The notes: generated from the sequence alone by a model not told the origin. A stretch of DNA of 64,000 nucleotides from an uncultured Flavobacteriales bacterium (GCA_903939755.1 CAJAII010000077.1:62001-126000); one strand, 5' to 3'. Numbered from the stretch's first letter, positions 43,669 through 52,734 are shown. Program-made: numbers and translations.

Positions 43669-45129
43669 TTAATATCCATTGTTTTGAGACCAATTGCCTC
43701 CTACTAAGTCAATTTCTACTTGCGGTATTGGAAACAACTCATGCTTTCCGACCACAAAACCAGGAATAAAATCCGCTGCTTTTCCTGTTCTCACTAAATC
43801 AAAGAACCGATGACCTTCACCTGATAATTCATACCTTCTTTCTCTATAAATTACATCTATTGAATTAACAGGGATTGGTTGAATGCCAACACGTTGACGT
43901 ATTTGAGTAACTAAGGACTGAGCTGTGGCGGTATTTCCATTCTGATAATGTGCTTCAGCTGCCATTAAAAGTACATCAGCATAACGAATTACTCGATAAT
44001 TCACAGGGCTTGTCAAATCATTGTCAGGCAGTCCAATTTCACCTTGCCTTTTTATGTACTTATTATTGTAATAACCCGTATGGCCGCCGGCGCCAATAGC
44101 ATAGGAAATGGAGGATGGGTTCGGTTGTGTTGCTATGAAAGCGTCAATATCTAAAATCGTCGCTCCTCTACGAATGTCAAGTGAATAAAAAGCATCATAA
44201 AGCGCTTGAGTAGGCAAGTTGTAGCTATTTCCATCACCGTAAACAGGTCCATTATATTGTCGAATACCTTGAAAACCAACTGCAGCATTTCCCTCTAAAC
44301 AAATATAGCAACCATAAGATCCACCTTCTAATCCAGAGTATTGAACATCAAAAACAGTTTCGCTATTATTTTCATTGTTTGCAGCAAACAATAAATTGTA
44401 ATCAGGAATTAAACTATACATGCCCATAGCGATCACCTCATCAAAAGTTGAGGCTGCTTGCGCAAATTTATTTTGATATAAATAAGCCTTCCCTAAAAAT
44501 GCCAATGCGGCTCCTTTTGTGGCACGTCCTTTTTGACTTGCAACCGGATTTAAAATAGAAGCAGCATAAGCAAAATCCGCTTCTATTTGAGCATAAACTT
44601 CTGCTTTAGGTGTTCTTGGCAATTGCATGGCCTCATCAATCCCAATTCTTTTATCTACAATTAGCGGAATGTCCCCGAAAAACTTTACCAGTTCGAAATA
44701 ATAATACCCACGCAAAAATCTAGCTTCAGCAATAATATGTTCTTTTCCTTGAAAGTCAATCTTATCTTTATTCTCTAGAAGATAATTTGCGCGGGTAATC
44801 CCAGCATAATTCCATCTAAGCACATTTCTCAACTCATTATTCACGCCACCGTGGGTCATGTCATCTATTTGATGCAAGCCTTGAGAATCATTTACACTTT
44901 CTCCACCAGCTATTGAATTATCAGAAGCGATTTCACCAATCCAAAATGACATAAACGAACCCTGAAGCAAATCATATGCCCCAGTTAAAGCCCGTTCATA
45001 ATCTTCTTTCGTTTCAAAAAAGTTTTCTACATCCTGTGTGTAGGGAGGATCAACAGTAAGAAACTTTTCACATCCAGCAGAAACGACAAGAAGGAAAATA
45101 CTAAATAAACTAACTTTAAATAACTTCAT
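43669..45129 (-). CDS. SusD/RagB-family glycan-binding lipoprotein
   Basis: 486 residues. Lipobox VSAGC (Cys19). SusD fold: TPR-like helices and typical motifs ENFFETKEDYERALTGAYDLL, AEARFLRGYYYFELVKFFGDIPLI, YRVIRYADVLLMAAEAHYQNG and the C-terminal RRYELSGEGHRFFDLVRTG. It binds oligosaccharide at the surface and lids the SusC barrel encoded just upstream (3-base gap). Named by family, not by measured ligand. Confidence 0.95.
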   Translation of the reverse strand: MKLFKVSLFSIFLLVVSAGCEKFLTVDPPYTQDVENFFETKEDYERALTGAYDLLQGSFMSFWIGEIASDNSIAGGESVNDSQGLHQIDDMTHGGVNNELRNVLRWNYAGITRANYLLENKDKIDFQGKEHIIAEARFLRGYYYFELVKFFGDIPLIVDKRIGIDEAMQLPRTPKAEVYAQIEADFAYAASILNPVASQKGRATKGAALAFLGKAYLYQNKFAQAASTFDEVIAMGMYSLIPDYNLLFAANNENNSETVFDVQYSGLEGGSYGCYICLEGNAAVGFQGIRQYNGPVYGDGNSYNLPTQALYDAFYSLDIRRGATILDIDAFIATQPNPSSISYAIGAGGHTGYYNNKYIKRQGEIGLPDNDLTSPVNYRVIRYADVLLMAAEAHYQNGNTATAQSLVTQIRQRVGIQPIPVNSIDVIYRERRYELSGEGHRFFDLVRTGKAADFIPGFVVGKHELFPIPQVEIDLVGGNWSQNNGY

Positions 45130-45132
45130 AAC

Positions 45133-48100
45133 TTAAAATTTAAGTTGAACTCCAACCATATATGTTTTCGCTTGAGGATAAAAACCATAATCTACACCTG
45201 CAGCTAAGACACCTGGAGAACCAATATCTGGATCAAAGCCTTGATACTTGGTTAAGGTGAATAAATTGTTTACTGCTGTATAAATTCTGAAAGAATCTAC
45301 TTTCAATCGCTTTAATTTAGTAGTTGGAACTGTGTAGCCCAATTGAATGTTTTTTAAGCGAGCAAATGAACCATCTTCAACAAAATAAGAGGAAAAAACA
45401 TTGTTTCTAGTTGGGCCAGTAGTTACTCTTGGGTGCTCATTTGTTGACCCAGGCCCTGTCCAACGATCTACCACATAACCTAACTGATTGGCATAAGGTT
45501 GTTGACGCTCATAGTTCCTGATGATTTCCTGACCGATAGCTGCATATAAGCTACCAGAAAGATCAAACCCTTTGTATTTTAAATTGAATGCAAATCCCAT
45601 TGTAAAGTCAGGTATTGGCGACCCTAAATATGTTTTGTCTAAATCTCCGTTGAAATTTACAACGCCATCGCCATTTTGATCAACAAAGATTAAGTCCCCT
45701 GGCTGAGCACCATCCTGAACGACTGCTGCATTATCAATTTCATCTTGCGTTTGAAAAACTCCCGCCGTTTCGTAACCGAAAAAATAACCGATTTCATATC
45801 CCGTTTGAAACCGTGTAGCGACATCCCCACCCACGCTAAATTGCGCACCAGGAATATAATCAACTCCTTCCGGAACTGCCGTTACTTTATTTGAAATAGT
45901 AGTGAAATTTAGGTTTAAATCTGCCGTGAATGGTTTTTTTCGCTGCGATTTGTATGCCAATTCCAATTCTACCCCTTTATTTGATACATTTCCAGCATTG
46001 ATTATTGGCGGATATCCTCCGGGGCCATAAGAACCTAAAACCGCTGTTACTTCAGGCTGAAAAAGTAAATCGTAGGTGTTCTTAATGAAATAATTTGTCG
46101 TAAAATCTAACTTATTCCAAAATGTCATGTCAGCACCAATGTTAAATTGTCTGGTAGTTTCCCATTTCAAATCTGGATTGGAAGGCCTACCTATTGCAAC
46201 GCCTGGTGTGATTACATCATTAAATACATACACACCTTCTCCATTTAACAATCCACGGTAAGCAAAGTTCGGAATCTGATCGTTTCCCGAAACACCAAAG
46301 CTAGCCCTGAACTTTAAAAAGTTAATAAACTTAAGGTTATAAAACTTTTCTTCCGAGAGTAACCATCCACCAGAAAAAGTAGGGAAAAAGCCATAACGAC
46401 TATTCGGCCCAAATTTACTAGACCCATCACGTCTTAAAATAGTTGAAAACAAGTATTTGGAGTCATAAGCGTATTCCAATCTCATAAAGGAAGAAATCAA
46501 ACGCTCTTTAAATTCCCACGAACCAACATTATTCAAAAATCCACCTTGTGCCGTATTTGCCGAAATATCAGCATAATCTAAGGAGTTATTCGGTATTCCG
46601 TAGCCAGTTCCATTTAGTGACTCACCTTTCCGTTGAAAGATAGAAATCCCAGCGGTGCCCTTAATAGTATGTACCTCTTGAAAAGTTTTATCATAATTTA
46701 TGAAGCTCTCATAGGATAAATCCAAATAACTTGATCGCTCTTCATACACCGCTGCTCCACGCTCAATAAACACACTGTCTGCTATCTCAACTGTTGGCGA
46801 TTCTAGTGATTCATTAATCGCCGTATTGGCATATTTTCCGTCACCATACCAAACCAAGGGCGAGAATACTTTTGAATTTATTATAGAATAATTATAATTG
46901 AATCGATTAGTGAAAGAAATGTTTTCATTAATAGCATAAACGAACTCTTCTTTCCCGACGAATTTTGCAGCAGTTCCCCAATTATATTGATTTTTAATTT
47001 GTGCAATTGGATTAATAATGTCGCTAACTTCTTCGAGGTAAGAATATTGGCCATTTGGCGTATAAACCGGCTCATTTGGAAAAGCATTGATGGTATTATA
47101 TAAAACCGATCCAATTCCATTTTCGGGCAGGGTATTTCTTGAATCATTAGAGAAAAGAAGTACTGAATTTAATTTTAGCTTTGCCGACATATCGGTGCTA
47201 AAATTAAGTCGAGCATTATACCTAGAAAAATGTGATTTGGAACCACCAACGATTCCATCTTGCGTAAAATAGCCTAAACCGATTGAATATTTAGTATTAA
47301 GAGTGCCGCCACTTAAACTCAAGTTATGACTTTGAACAGGCGAGGTGCTAAAAACCGAGTCTTGCCATGGCGTACCAATTCCAATATTCGTATTTGCAAA
47401 AGGTAATGGCTGACCTCCCATTGCAAACATTTCATTTTTTATTACCGCATATTCTTGAGCGGTCAGTAAGTCAAGTTTTCTAGCTGTTTGTTGAATCCCA
47501 TAATAGGCATTGTATTCAAATTTTGGTTTGGAATTCATGCTTCCATTTTTCGTTTCGACTATTATGACACCATTTGCAGCACGCACACCATAAATTCCTG
47601 CAGTCGCATCTTTCAATACATTCACCGACTTTATATCCGATGGATTTAATGCATTTAACCCTTCAGAGTCATAAACAATCCCGTCCACTAATATCAAGGG
47701 GTCATTGTCACCGAAAGTAGAGATGCCACGTATTCTAATGTTTGCGGAACCACCTGGCGAACCAGAGTTTGTAGAAACATTAACCCCTGCAACCTGACCT
47801 TGCAAGGCTTGATCAACACGCGAAATATTTAGCTTTTCAATGTTCTCTCCACCTACTTTTGTGCTTGCTCCGGTAAGCTCTTTGCTTTTTGCAGAACCAT
47901 ATCCAATAACGACTACTTCTCCTACATCTTTAGTAATGAAATCAGACATCACGACATCGACAATCTTTCGCCCATTTACAGGAACTTCCATTTTCGAATA
48001 GCCCGAAAACGAAAAAATTAAAATTGCATTAGTGGTGTCAATTAGCAAAATGCTATAATTTCCTTTAAGATCAGTTACCACACTATTTTTTTGACCCTTC

Positions 48101-48234
48101 TCAAGAATAGTGACAAAAGGGATTTGCTCCTTTTGCTCGTTTAAAACAACGCCGTAAACCTTATTGTCTTGAGAAAAAGCATGACTCCCCAAAATAAAAA
48201 CTAGTAAAATTGGAAAAAGTAAAATTCTAGCCAT
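45133..48234 (-). CDS. SusC/RagA-family TonB-linked outer-membrane transporter
   Basis: 1033 residues. Signal peptide to ~21, CarboxypepD_reg-like domain (VYGVVLNEQKEQIPFVTI to ~100), the SusC-type box after it (VGEVVVIGYGSAKSKELTGA), plug (ANIRIRGISTFGDNDPLILVDGIVY) and 22-strand barrel ending TYMVGVQLKF. It imports glucan oligomers into the periplasm with TonB energy. Followed by susD. A TAnnTTTG element and a 21-bp palindrome precede it, so it probably starts the main transcript of the locus. Confidence 0.95.
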   Translation of the reverse strand: MARILLFPILLVFILGSHAFSQDNKVYGVVLNEQKEQIPFVTILEKGQKNSVVTDLKGNYSILLIDTTNAILIFSFSGYSKMEVPVNGRKIVDVVMSDFITKDVGEVVVIGYGSAKSKELTGASTKVGGENIEKLNISRVDQALQGQVAGVNVSTNSGSPGGSANIRIRGISTFGDNDPLILVDGIVYDSEGLNALNPSDIKSVNVLKDATAGIYGVRAANGVIIVETKNGSMNSKPKFEYNAYYGIQQTARKLDLLTAQEYAVIKNEMFAMGGQPLPFANTNIGIGTPWQDSVFSTSPVQSHNLSLSGGTLNTKYSIGLGYFTQDGIVGGSKSHFSRYNARLNFSTDMSAKLKLNSVLLFSNDSRNTLPENGIGSVLYNTINAFPNEPVYTPNGQYSYLEEVSDIINPIAQIKNQYNWGTAAKFVGKEEFVYAINENISFTNRFNYNYSIINSKVFSPLVWYGDGKYANTAINESLESPTVEIADSVFIERGAAVYEERSSYLDLSYESFINYDKTFQEVHTIKGTAGISIFQRKGESLNGTGYGIPNNSLDYADISANTAQGGFLNNVGSWEFKERLISSFMRLEYAYDSKYLFSTILRRDGSSKFGPNSRYGFFPTFSGGWLLSEEKFYNLKFINFLKFRASFGVSGNDQIPNFAYRGLLNGEGVYVFNDVITPGVAIGRPSNPDLKWETTRQFNIGADMTFWNKLDFTTNYFIKNTYDLLFQPEVTAVLGSYGPGGYPPIINAGNVSNKGVELELAYKSQRKKPFTADLNLNFTTISNKVTAVPEGVDYIPGAQFSVGGDVATRFQTGYEIGYFFGYETAGVFQTQDEIDNAAVVQDGAQPGDLIFVDQNGDGVVNFNGDLDKTYLGSPIPDFTMGFAFNLKYKGFDLSGSLYAAIGQEIIRNYERQQPYANQLGYVVDRWTGPGSTNEHPRVTTGPTRNNVFSSYFVEDGSFARLKNIQLGYTVPTTKLKRLKVDSFRIYTAVNNLFTLTKYQGFDPDIGSPGVLAAGVDYGFYPQAKTYMVGVQLKF

Positions 48235-48255
48235 TTAATATATGTTAATTGTAAG

Positions 48256-48263
48256 CAAATATA
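48256..48263 (-). promoter_or_regulatory. candidate -7 promoter element for susC
   Basis: TATATTTG on the minus strand, 21 bases before the susC ATG. Confidence 0.5.
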
Positions 48264-48277
48264 AAACTAATTTTTAA

Positions 48278-48298
48278 TTATTGTATAAACAACAATAA
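48278..48298. promoter_or_regulatory. candidate PUL operator upstream of susC
   Basis: TTATTGT-N7-ACAATAA, a perfect 21-bp palindrome with 7-bp arms, placed just upstream of the -7 element, over the -33 region. The same motif precedes the sugar transporter gene (50536-50556). Confidence 0.6.
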
Positions 48299-48332
48299 CT
48301 TGCCGATTTATTGAATTTTGTGTTAATTAAAA

Positions 48333-48360
48333 TCGAATTAAGCAAGCCAAATTAATTCGA
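48333..48360. repeat. 9-bp inverted repeat between regulator gene and susC
   Basis: TCGAATTAA (48333-48341) pairs with TTAATTCGA (48352-48360) across 10 bases, 17 bases after the regulator's stop. It may end that transcript (T-rich after it on the minus strand, but weak) or be a second protein site. Confidence 0.5.
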
Positions 48361-48377
48361 CAACACTTTTTTTAGAA

Positions 48378-49073
48378 CTACATTTTGAATTGATAGTCCT
48401 TTAATCCCTGTTTATTTATATACTCGGTATGTGAGAACGAAAAAAGCTTTGCTGGTCTGTGTTTAACCATTTGTTGTTTCTCATCATGCGCTAGCAATGG
48501 AATATGTTTTATTTTTTTTCTGAAATTCGCTTTGTCTAATGACTGATTATAGGCGTATTCATAAAGCTGCTGGAATTCACTTAAGGTAAACCGATCAGGT
48601 AACATATCAAAACAGATGGGCTCCACGTGTAGTTTTTGTTTAAGTAGTTCAATGGTTGTGGCCATGATCAAGTTGTGATCAAATGCTAAAACAGGAATGT
48701 CATGAATTGGAACCCATGAAATTTCATCTGCCCATGAAGATGCCTTAGCATTAAAATCCTCTATTCGAACCAAGGCAAAGTAAGAAACGGTGACAACTCG
48801 CCCTTGAGGATGCCGCTTAGGATGCCCAAATGATTGTGCCTGATGCAAACCAACGTCTGTTAAACCGGTGAGGTCTTTTAAAATCCTATTTGCCGCTTCA
48901 TCAAGATCCTCATCGGGATATACCAAATCCCCAGGTATAGCCCAAAAATTATTATAAGGTTCCATTGCCCGTTTTATTAATAAGGCTTTTATCTGTCCTT
49001 GAGAATAACCAAATAACATACAATCAACTGAAAAAGCTGAGGTGAAAAAATCGCTAAAATTTATTCGATACAT
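48378..49073 (-). CDS. Nudix-fold transcriptional regulator (NrtR/AraR-like) with degenerate Nudix box
   Basis: 231 residues. N-terminal Nudix domain: CMLFGYSQGQIKALLIKRA, then NFWAIPGDLVYPDEDLDEAANRILKDLTGL as the box region (~43-71). The catalytic REUxEE core reads RILKDL, so the key Glu residues are lost and hydrolysis is unlikely. The C-terminal part (~150-231: RFTLSEFQQLYEYAYNQSLDKANFRKKI) is the winged-helix DNA-binding region of NrtR-type regulators. Such proteins sense a metabolite with the Nudix domain; relatives in Bacteroides control sugar use. Position between the sugar transporter (23-base gap) and susC suggests local control of the locus by a sugar or its phosphate. Confidence 0.85.
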   Translation of the reverse strand: MYRINFSDFFTSAFSVDCMLFGYSQGQIKALLIKRAMEPYNNFWAIPGDLVYPDEDLDEAANRILKDLTGLTDVGLHQAQSFGHPKRHPQGRVVTVSYFALVRIEDFNAKASSWADEISWVPIHDIPVLAFDHNLIMATTIELLKQKLHVEPICFDMLPDRFTLSEFQQLYEYAYNQSLDKANFRKKIKHIPLLAHDEKQQMVKHRPAKLFSFSHTEYINKQGLKDYQFKM

Positions 49074-49096
49074 AAACTCCCTTATTAATTTATTGC

Positions 49097-50518
49097 TTAA
49101 TGTGAACCTTCCTTGGTAGAGAAGTCAGTAATTCCTTGATTTATTAATGTTTTTCTTACACTCCAGGCAAAGAATAATAAATACATAAAACAAATCACCC
49201 CTACCCAATAGGAATGTTGAATGCCCAACAAATCATTACTAGCAAGTGCTCCTTGTGCAGTAGAAATAAATCCACCTCCCATTATCATCATAATTAATAA
49301 GCTCGATGCTGTATTTGTTTTATCGCCTAAACCAGCGATTCCAAGTGTAAAGATACAAGGCCAAAGAGTGCTACAAAACAGCCCTACAGAAATAAAGGCA
49401 AAGACACTTATTATACCAGAAGAAAAAATACCAACTATTAAAGCTAAAATACCCAAGGTGGAATAAATCATAATTTGATTCGCTGGATTTCCTTTACTGA
49501 ATTTGTCCGCGATAATTAACAAAACAACAAGACCAAGATAAGGATAGAATTGCGCCATGGAATTCCCGGCAATCCAGTTTACGAAAAGAAAAATACCAAA
49601 GGCCGCAAAAGGTAAAATAAAACCAAGTATTGATTTAATTTGATTTGAAAAATTAAAGGCTCCCGCCGCAGAAGTCCATCGTCCAATCATTAAACTTGCC
49701 CAAAACAAAGACACAAAAGGAGCTACAGCATTTTCCCCTGTTCCTAATTTCTGTTTCATGAATTCTGGCAGATTGCTAGCTGTAGCAACCTCAACCCCAA
49801 CATAAACAAAAATAGCAATCATCCCCAATATAACTTGGGGATATTTTAAGGTGGCCATTATATTACCTCCTTTAACCTCTGAATCTTCTGTCATTCTATC
49901 TGGAACAGATGAGAATTTAAAAAAAATAGCGGCAATGACAAATGCAAGACCTAGATAAAGATATGGCGTTTGAACAGCCTGTAAGTTTAAGGTGGTTTCC
50001 CCTGAAGACAAACCTCCAAAAATTGCGAAAGAAACAATTACAGGACCTATAGTCGTTCCGACATTATTAATACCCCCTGCCAAACTCAATCGCATATTCC
50101 CTTTTGCAGGATCTCCCATTTTTATTGCTAAAGGATTTGCAGCAATTTGTTGTAAAGAAAACCCTAATCCTACTGTAAAAAGCCCTGAAATCAATAAGGG
50201 AAAAGAGGCATTATTGGATGCAGGAATGAAGAGTAAAGTTCCTAAAGCAGATATAATCAATCCCAAAGCCAAGCCATTTCTGTAGCCAATAACATTTAAA
50301 ATGTCTCTTTTCAATAAAGAGGATATGCCAAAATACAATAAAGACCCAACAGTATATGCAATATAAAAAGCTAAGGAAATCAATTGAGATTCAAATTGAC
50401 TAAGGCTTAGTGCCTTTTTGAATACTGGGATGAGTATGTCATTACTAGCGGCAACGAAGCCCCAAAAGAAAAATATGGTAATTAGCGTACCAAAAGCGCC
50501 GAAATTTGTTTTTTTCAC
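49097..50518 (-). CDS. sugar MFS transporter, GluP/FucP-like
   Basis: 473 residues, about 12 membrane helices. Start is GTG at 50518 (MKKTNFGAFG); no in-frame ATG lies near. Features of the glucose/galactose/fucose:proton symporters: FFFWGFVAASNDILIPVFKK in helix 1, AFYIAYTVGSLLYFGISSLLKRD, GLGFSLQQIAANPLAIKMGD. It probably brings glucose released by the GH3 enzyme across the inner membrane. It starts the transcript with the regulator gene behind it; a palindrome overlaps its -7-like element TATTTTCG. Confidence 0.93.
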   Translation of the reverse strand: MKKTNFGAFGTLITIFFFWGFVAASNDILIPVFKKALSLSQFESQLISLAFYIAYTVGSLLYFGISSLLKRDILNVIGYRNGLALGLIISALGTLLFIPASNNASFPLLISGLFTVGLGFSLQQIAANPLAIKMGDPAKGNMRLSLAGGINNVGTTIGPVIVSFAIFGGLSSGETTLNLQAVQTPYLYLGLAFVIAAIFFKFSSVPDRMTEDSEVKGGNIMATLKYPQVILGMIAIFVYVGVEVATASNLPEFMKQKLGTGENAVAPFVSLFWASLMIGRWTSAAGAFNFSNQIKSILGFILPFAAFGIFLFVNWIAGNSMAQFYPYLGLVVLLIIADKFSKGNPANQIMIYSTLGILALIVGIFSSGIISVFAFISVGLFCSTLWPCIFTLGIAGLGDKTNTASSLLIMMIMGGGFISTAQGALASNDLLGIQHSYWVGVICFMYLLFFAWSVRKTLINQGITDFSTKEGSH

Positions 50519-50535
50519 TGATGCTAAAATTTAAA

Positions 50536-50556
50536 TAATTGTCGAAAATACAATAA
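50536..50556. promoter_or_regulatory. candidate PUL operator upstream of the sugar transporter
   Basis: TAATTGT-N7-ACAATAA: 21 bp with one arm mismatch. It covers the -7-like TATTTTCG (50543-50550, minus strand), about 20 bases from the GTG start. Same form as the site at 48278-48298. Confidence 0.55.
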
Positions 50557-50657
50557 TTAATACTGCTCCGCTCTTTTTAATACTAAATTTTGAAAAAAAA
50601 CGGTTTTTTAGAAACGAACTATAAGCATTCAATAACTTGTTTTGGCAAAGGTTATAT

Positions 50658-52616
50658 TTAACCCGCTTGTATAAATGATGCTGTAGAAGAATGCGAAATA
50701 CTAACTAGTTTCTCAATGGTTTTAATAATGGCCGCTACATCAAATCCACATTCATCCCATAATTCTTCTTGTGTGCCATGATGAATATATTCATCTGGAA
50801 TACCAAGACGTACCACTTCTGATTGATACTTTTGATCAACCATAAATTCAATAATTGCTGAACCAAAACCGCCCATAATACAACCATCTTCTATGGTGAT
50901 TATTTTTTTAAACTTGCTGAAAATTTCATGAAGCAACATTTCATCCAAGGGCTTTACAAAGCGCATGTCGTAATGAGCAATAGAAATTCCAGATTCGCTC
51001 ATTTTAGCAATCGCTTCTTGCGCAAAATTGCCAGGATGACCAATAGAAAGCAACGCAATGTCTTCGCCGTTAGTTACCTTTCTTCCTCTTCCTGTTTTAA
51101 TTTCTTTGAAAGGAGTTCTCCACGCTGTCATCACGCCATTACCTCTTGGATAGCGAATAGAATAGGGTCCCCTTTCTTCCAGTTGAGCAGAGTACATTAA
51201 GTTTCTTAATTCTTCCTCATTCATGGGGGCTGACACCACCAAATTAGGGATACAACGCATGTAAGCCAAATCATATGCCCCATGATGCGTAGCGCCATCG
51301 GCTCCTACAAGCCCTCCTCTATCTAAACAGAATACAACATTGAGATTTTGTAAGGCTACATCATGAATTACTTGATCATACGCCCTTTGCATAAAAGACG
51401 AATAAATATTGCAGAAAGGAACTAGGCCCTGAGTAGCCATTCCAGCACTAAATGTAACCGCATGTTGTTCCGCAATACCAACATCAAAACTTCTTTCTGG
51501 CATAGCTTTCATCATAATATTTAATGAGGAGCCAGAAGGCATGGCGGGCGTTACCCCTACAATTTTTTCGTTTTTTTCTGCTAATTCAACAATTGTATGC
51601 CCAAATACATCTTGATATTTAGGAGCTTGGGGTGACTTCGGTATTATTTTTACTATCTCACCGGTTTCTTTGTTAAATATCCCCGGGGCATGCCATTTTG
51701 TAGGATTGCCTTCTTCAGAATACTTATATCCTGCTCCTTTTCTAGTGATACAATGTAAAATTTTAGGTCCTGGAATATCTTTTAAATCTTCTAAAACTTT
51801 AGCCAAACCAATTACATCATGCCCATCAACCGGCCCAAAATACCTAAAGTTTAATGCTTCGAATAAATTACTTTGTTTTAATAAACTTCCTTTTAAAGCA
51901 CTTGATACTTTGGATGCGATAGATTGGGCATCAGGTCCAAATGTGGATATTTTACCTAACAACTTCCAAACCTCATCTTTAACTTTATTATAAGTATGTG
52001 AAGTCGTTATATCCGTTAAATATTCCTTTAAGGCGCCAACATTTGGATCAATCGACATGCAATTATCATTCAAAATCACCAATAAATTAGTGTCTTTTTC
52101 AAAGCCGGCATTATTCAATCCTTCAAATGCTAATCCTGCTGTCATTGCTCCGTCGCCAATAACAGCAATGTGCTGCGTGTTAAGATTTCCTTTTAAACGA
52201 TTAGCTGCCGCCATCCCTAATGCAGCAGATATTGAAGTAGAGGAATGTCCAACCCCAAAAGTATCAAACTCACTTTCTGATCTTTTTGGAAAACCTGAAA
52301 TTCCACCCTTTAATCTGTTGGTATGAAAATTTTCTCGACGTCCCGTTAATATTTTATGGCCATATGCTTGGTGGCCGACATCCCAAACCAATTGGTCTTG
52401 GGGCGTATTGAAAACATAATGTAGAGCTACCGTCAACTCAACTACACCAAGGCTTGCCCCAAAATGGCTGTTTCCAATCTCCGAAATCACATCAACAATA
52501 TATTGACGTAATTCATCAGATACCTGAATTAAATCATCGGTCGAAAATTTCGATCTTAAATCGCCAGGATTTACTATTTGACTTAAAAATGGGCCGGATG
52601 TATAGTTTTTAACCAT
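50658..52616 (-). CDS. dxs: 1-deoxy-D-xylulose-5-phosphate synthase
   Basis: First step of the MEP pathway: pyruvate plus glyceraldehyde-3-phosphate to DXP, using thiamine diphosphate. 652 residues. Motifs: WDVGHQAYGHKILTGRR, the ThDP-binding GDGAMTAGLAFEGLNNAG...NDN (~154-185), GPVDGHDV, the catalytic Glu region VGIAEQHAVTFSAGMA, DRGGLVGADGATHHGAYD and ITIEDGCIMGGFGSA. Partner enzyme dxr is at 33272-34435. A -7 element lies 11 bases before the ATG. Confidence 0.97.
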   Translation of the reverse strand: MVKNYTSGPFLSQIVNPGDLRSKFSTDDLIQVSDELRQYIVDVISEIGNSHFGASLGVVELTVALHYVFNTPQDQLVWDVGHQAYGHKILTGRRENFHTNRLKGGISGFPKRSESEFDTFGVGHSSTSISAALGMAAANRLKGNLNTQHIAVIGDGAMTAGLAFEGLNNAGFEKDTNLLVILNDNCMSIDPNVGALKEYLTDITTSHTYNKVKDEVWKLLGKISTFGPDAQSIASKVSSALKGSLLKQSNLFEALNFRYFGPVDGHDVIGLAKVLEDLKDIPGPKILHCITRKGAGYKYSEEGNPTKWHAPGIFNKETGEIVKIIPKSPQAPKYQDVFGHTIVELAEKNEKIVGVTPAMPSGSSLNIMMKAMPERSFDVGIAEQHAVTFSAGMATQGLVPFCNIYSSFMQRAYDQVIHDVALQNLNVVFCLDRGGLVGADGATHHGAYDLAYMRCIPNLVVSAPMNEEELRNLMYSAQLEERGPYSIRYPRGNGVMTAWRTPFKEIKTGRGRKVTNGEDIALLSIGHPGNFAQEAIAKMSESGISIAHYDMRFVKPLDEMLLHEIFSKFKKIITIEDGCIMGGFGSAIIEFMVDQKYQSEVVRLGIPDEYIHHGTQEELWDECGFDVAAIIKTIEKLVSISHSSTASFIQAG

Positions 52617-52627
52617 AAATATTGCAA

Positions 52628-52635
52628 CAAAAATA
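52628..52635 (-). promoter_or_regulatory. candidate -7 promoter element for dxs
   Basis: TATTTTTG on the minus strand, 11 bases before the dxs ATG at 52616. Confidence 0.4.
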
Positions 52636-52652
52636 ATATATTAATGAAAACT

Positions 52653-52677
52653 AAACAATGAATTTACGCTATTGTTT
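52653..52677. repeat. dyad in the dxs-ctaB divergent region
   Basis: AAACAAT (52653-52659) and ATTGTTT (52671-52677) are inverted repeats 11 bases apart, between two divergent promoters. Could be a shared control site; AT-rich, so chance is possible. Confidence 0.25.
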
Positions 52678-52720
52678 TAATTCGTCATTTAACTAGTGAA
52701 TGCAATCGCTTAAAAATTAT

Positions 52721-52728
52721 TAATTTTG
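52721..52728 (+). promoter_or_regulatory. candidate -7 promoter element for the oxidase operon
   Basis: TAATTTTG matches TAnnTTTG and ends 6 bases before the ATG at 52735. A leaderless or nearly leaderless mRNA is predicted. Confidence 0.45.
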
Positions 52729-52734
52729 TGCCCA

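Noticed and set aside
48378-49073. Active Nudix hydrolase
   Set aside because: The catalytic Glu residues of the box are replaced and a C-terminal DNA-binding region is present.
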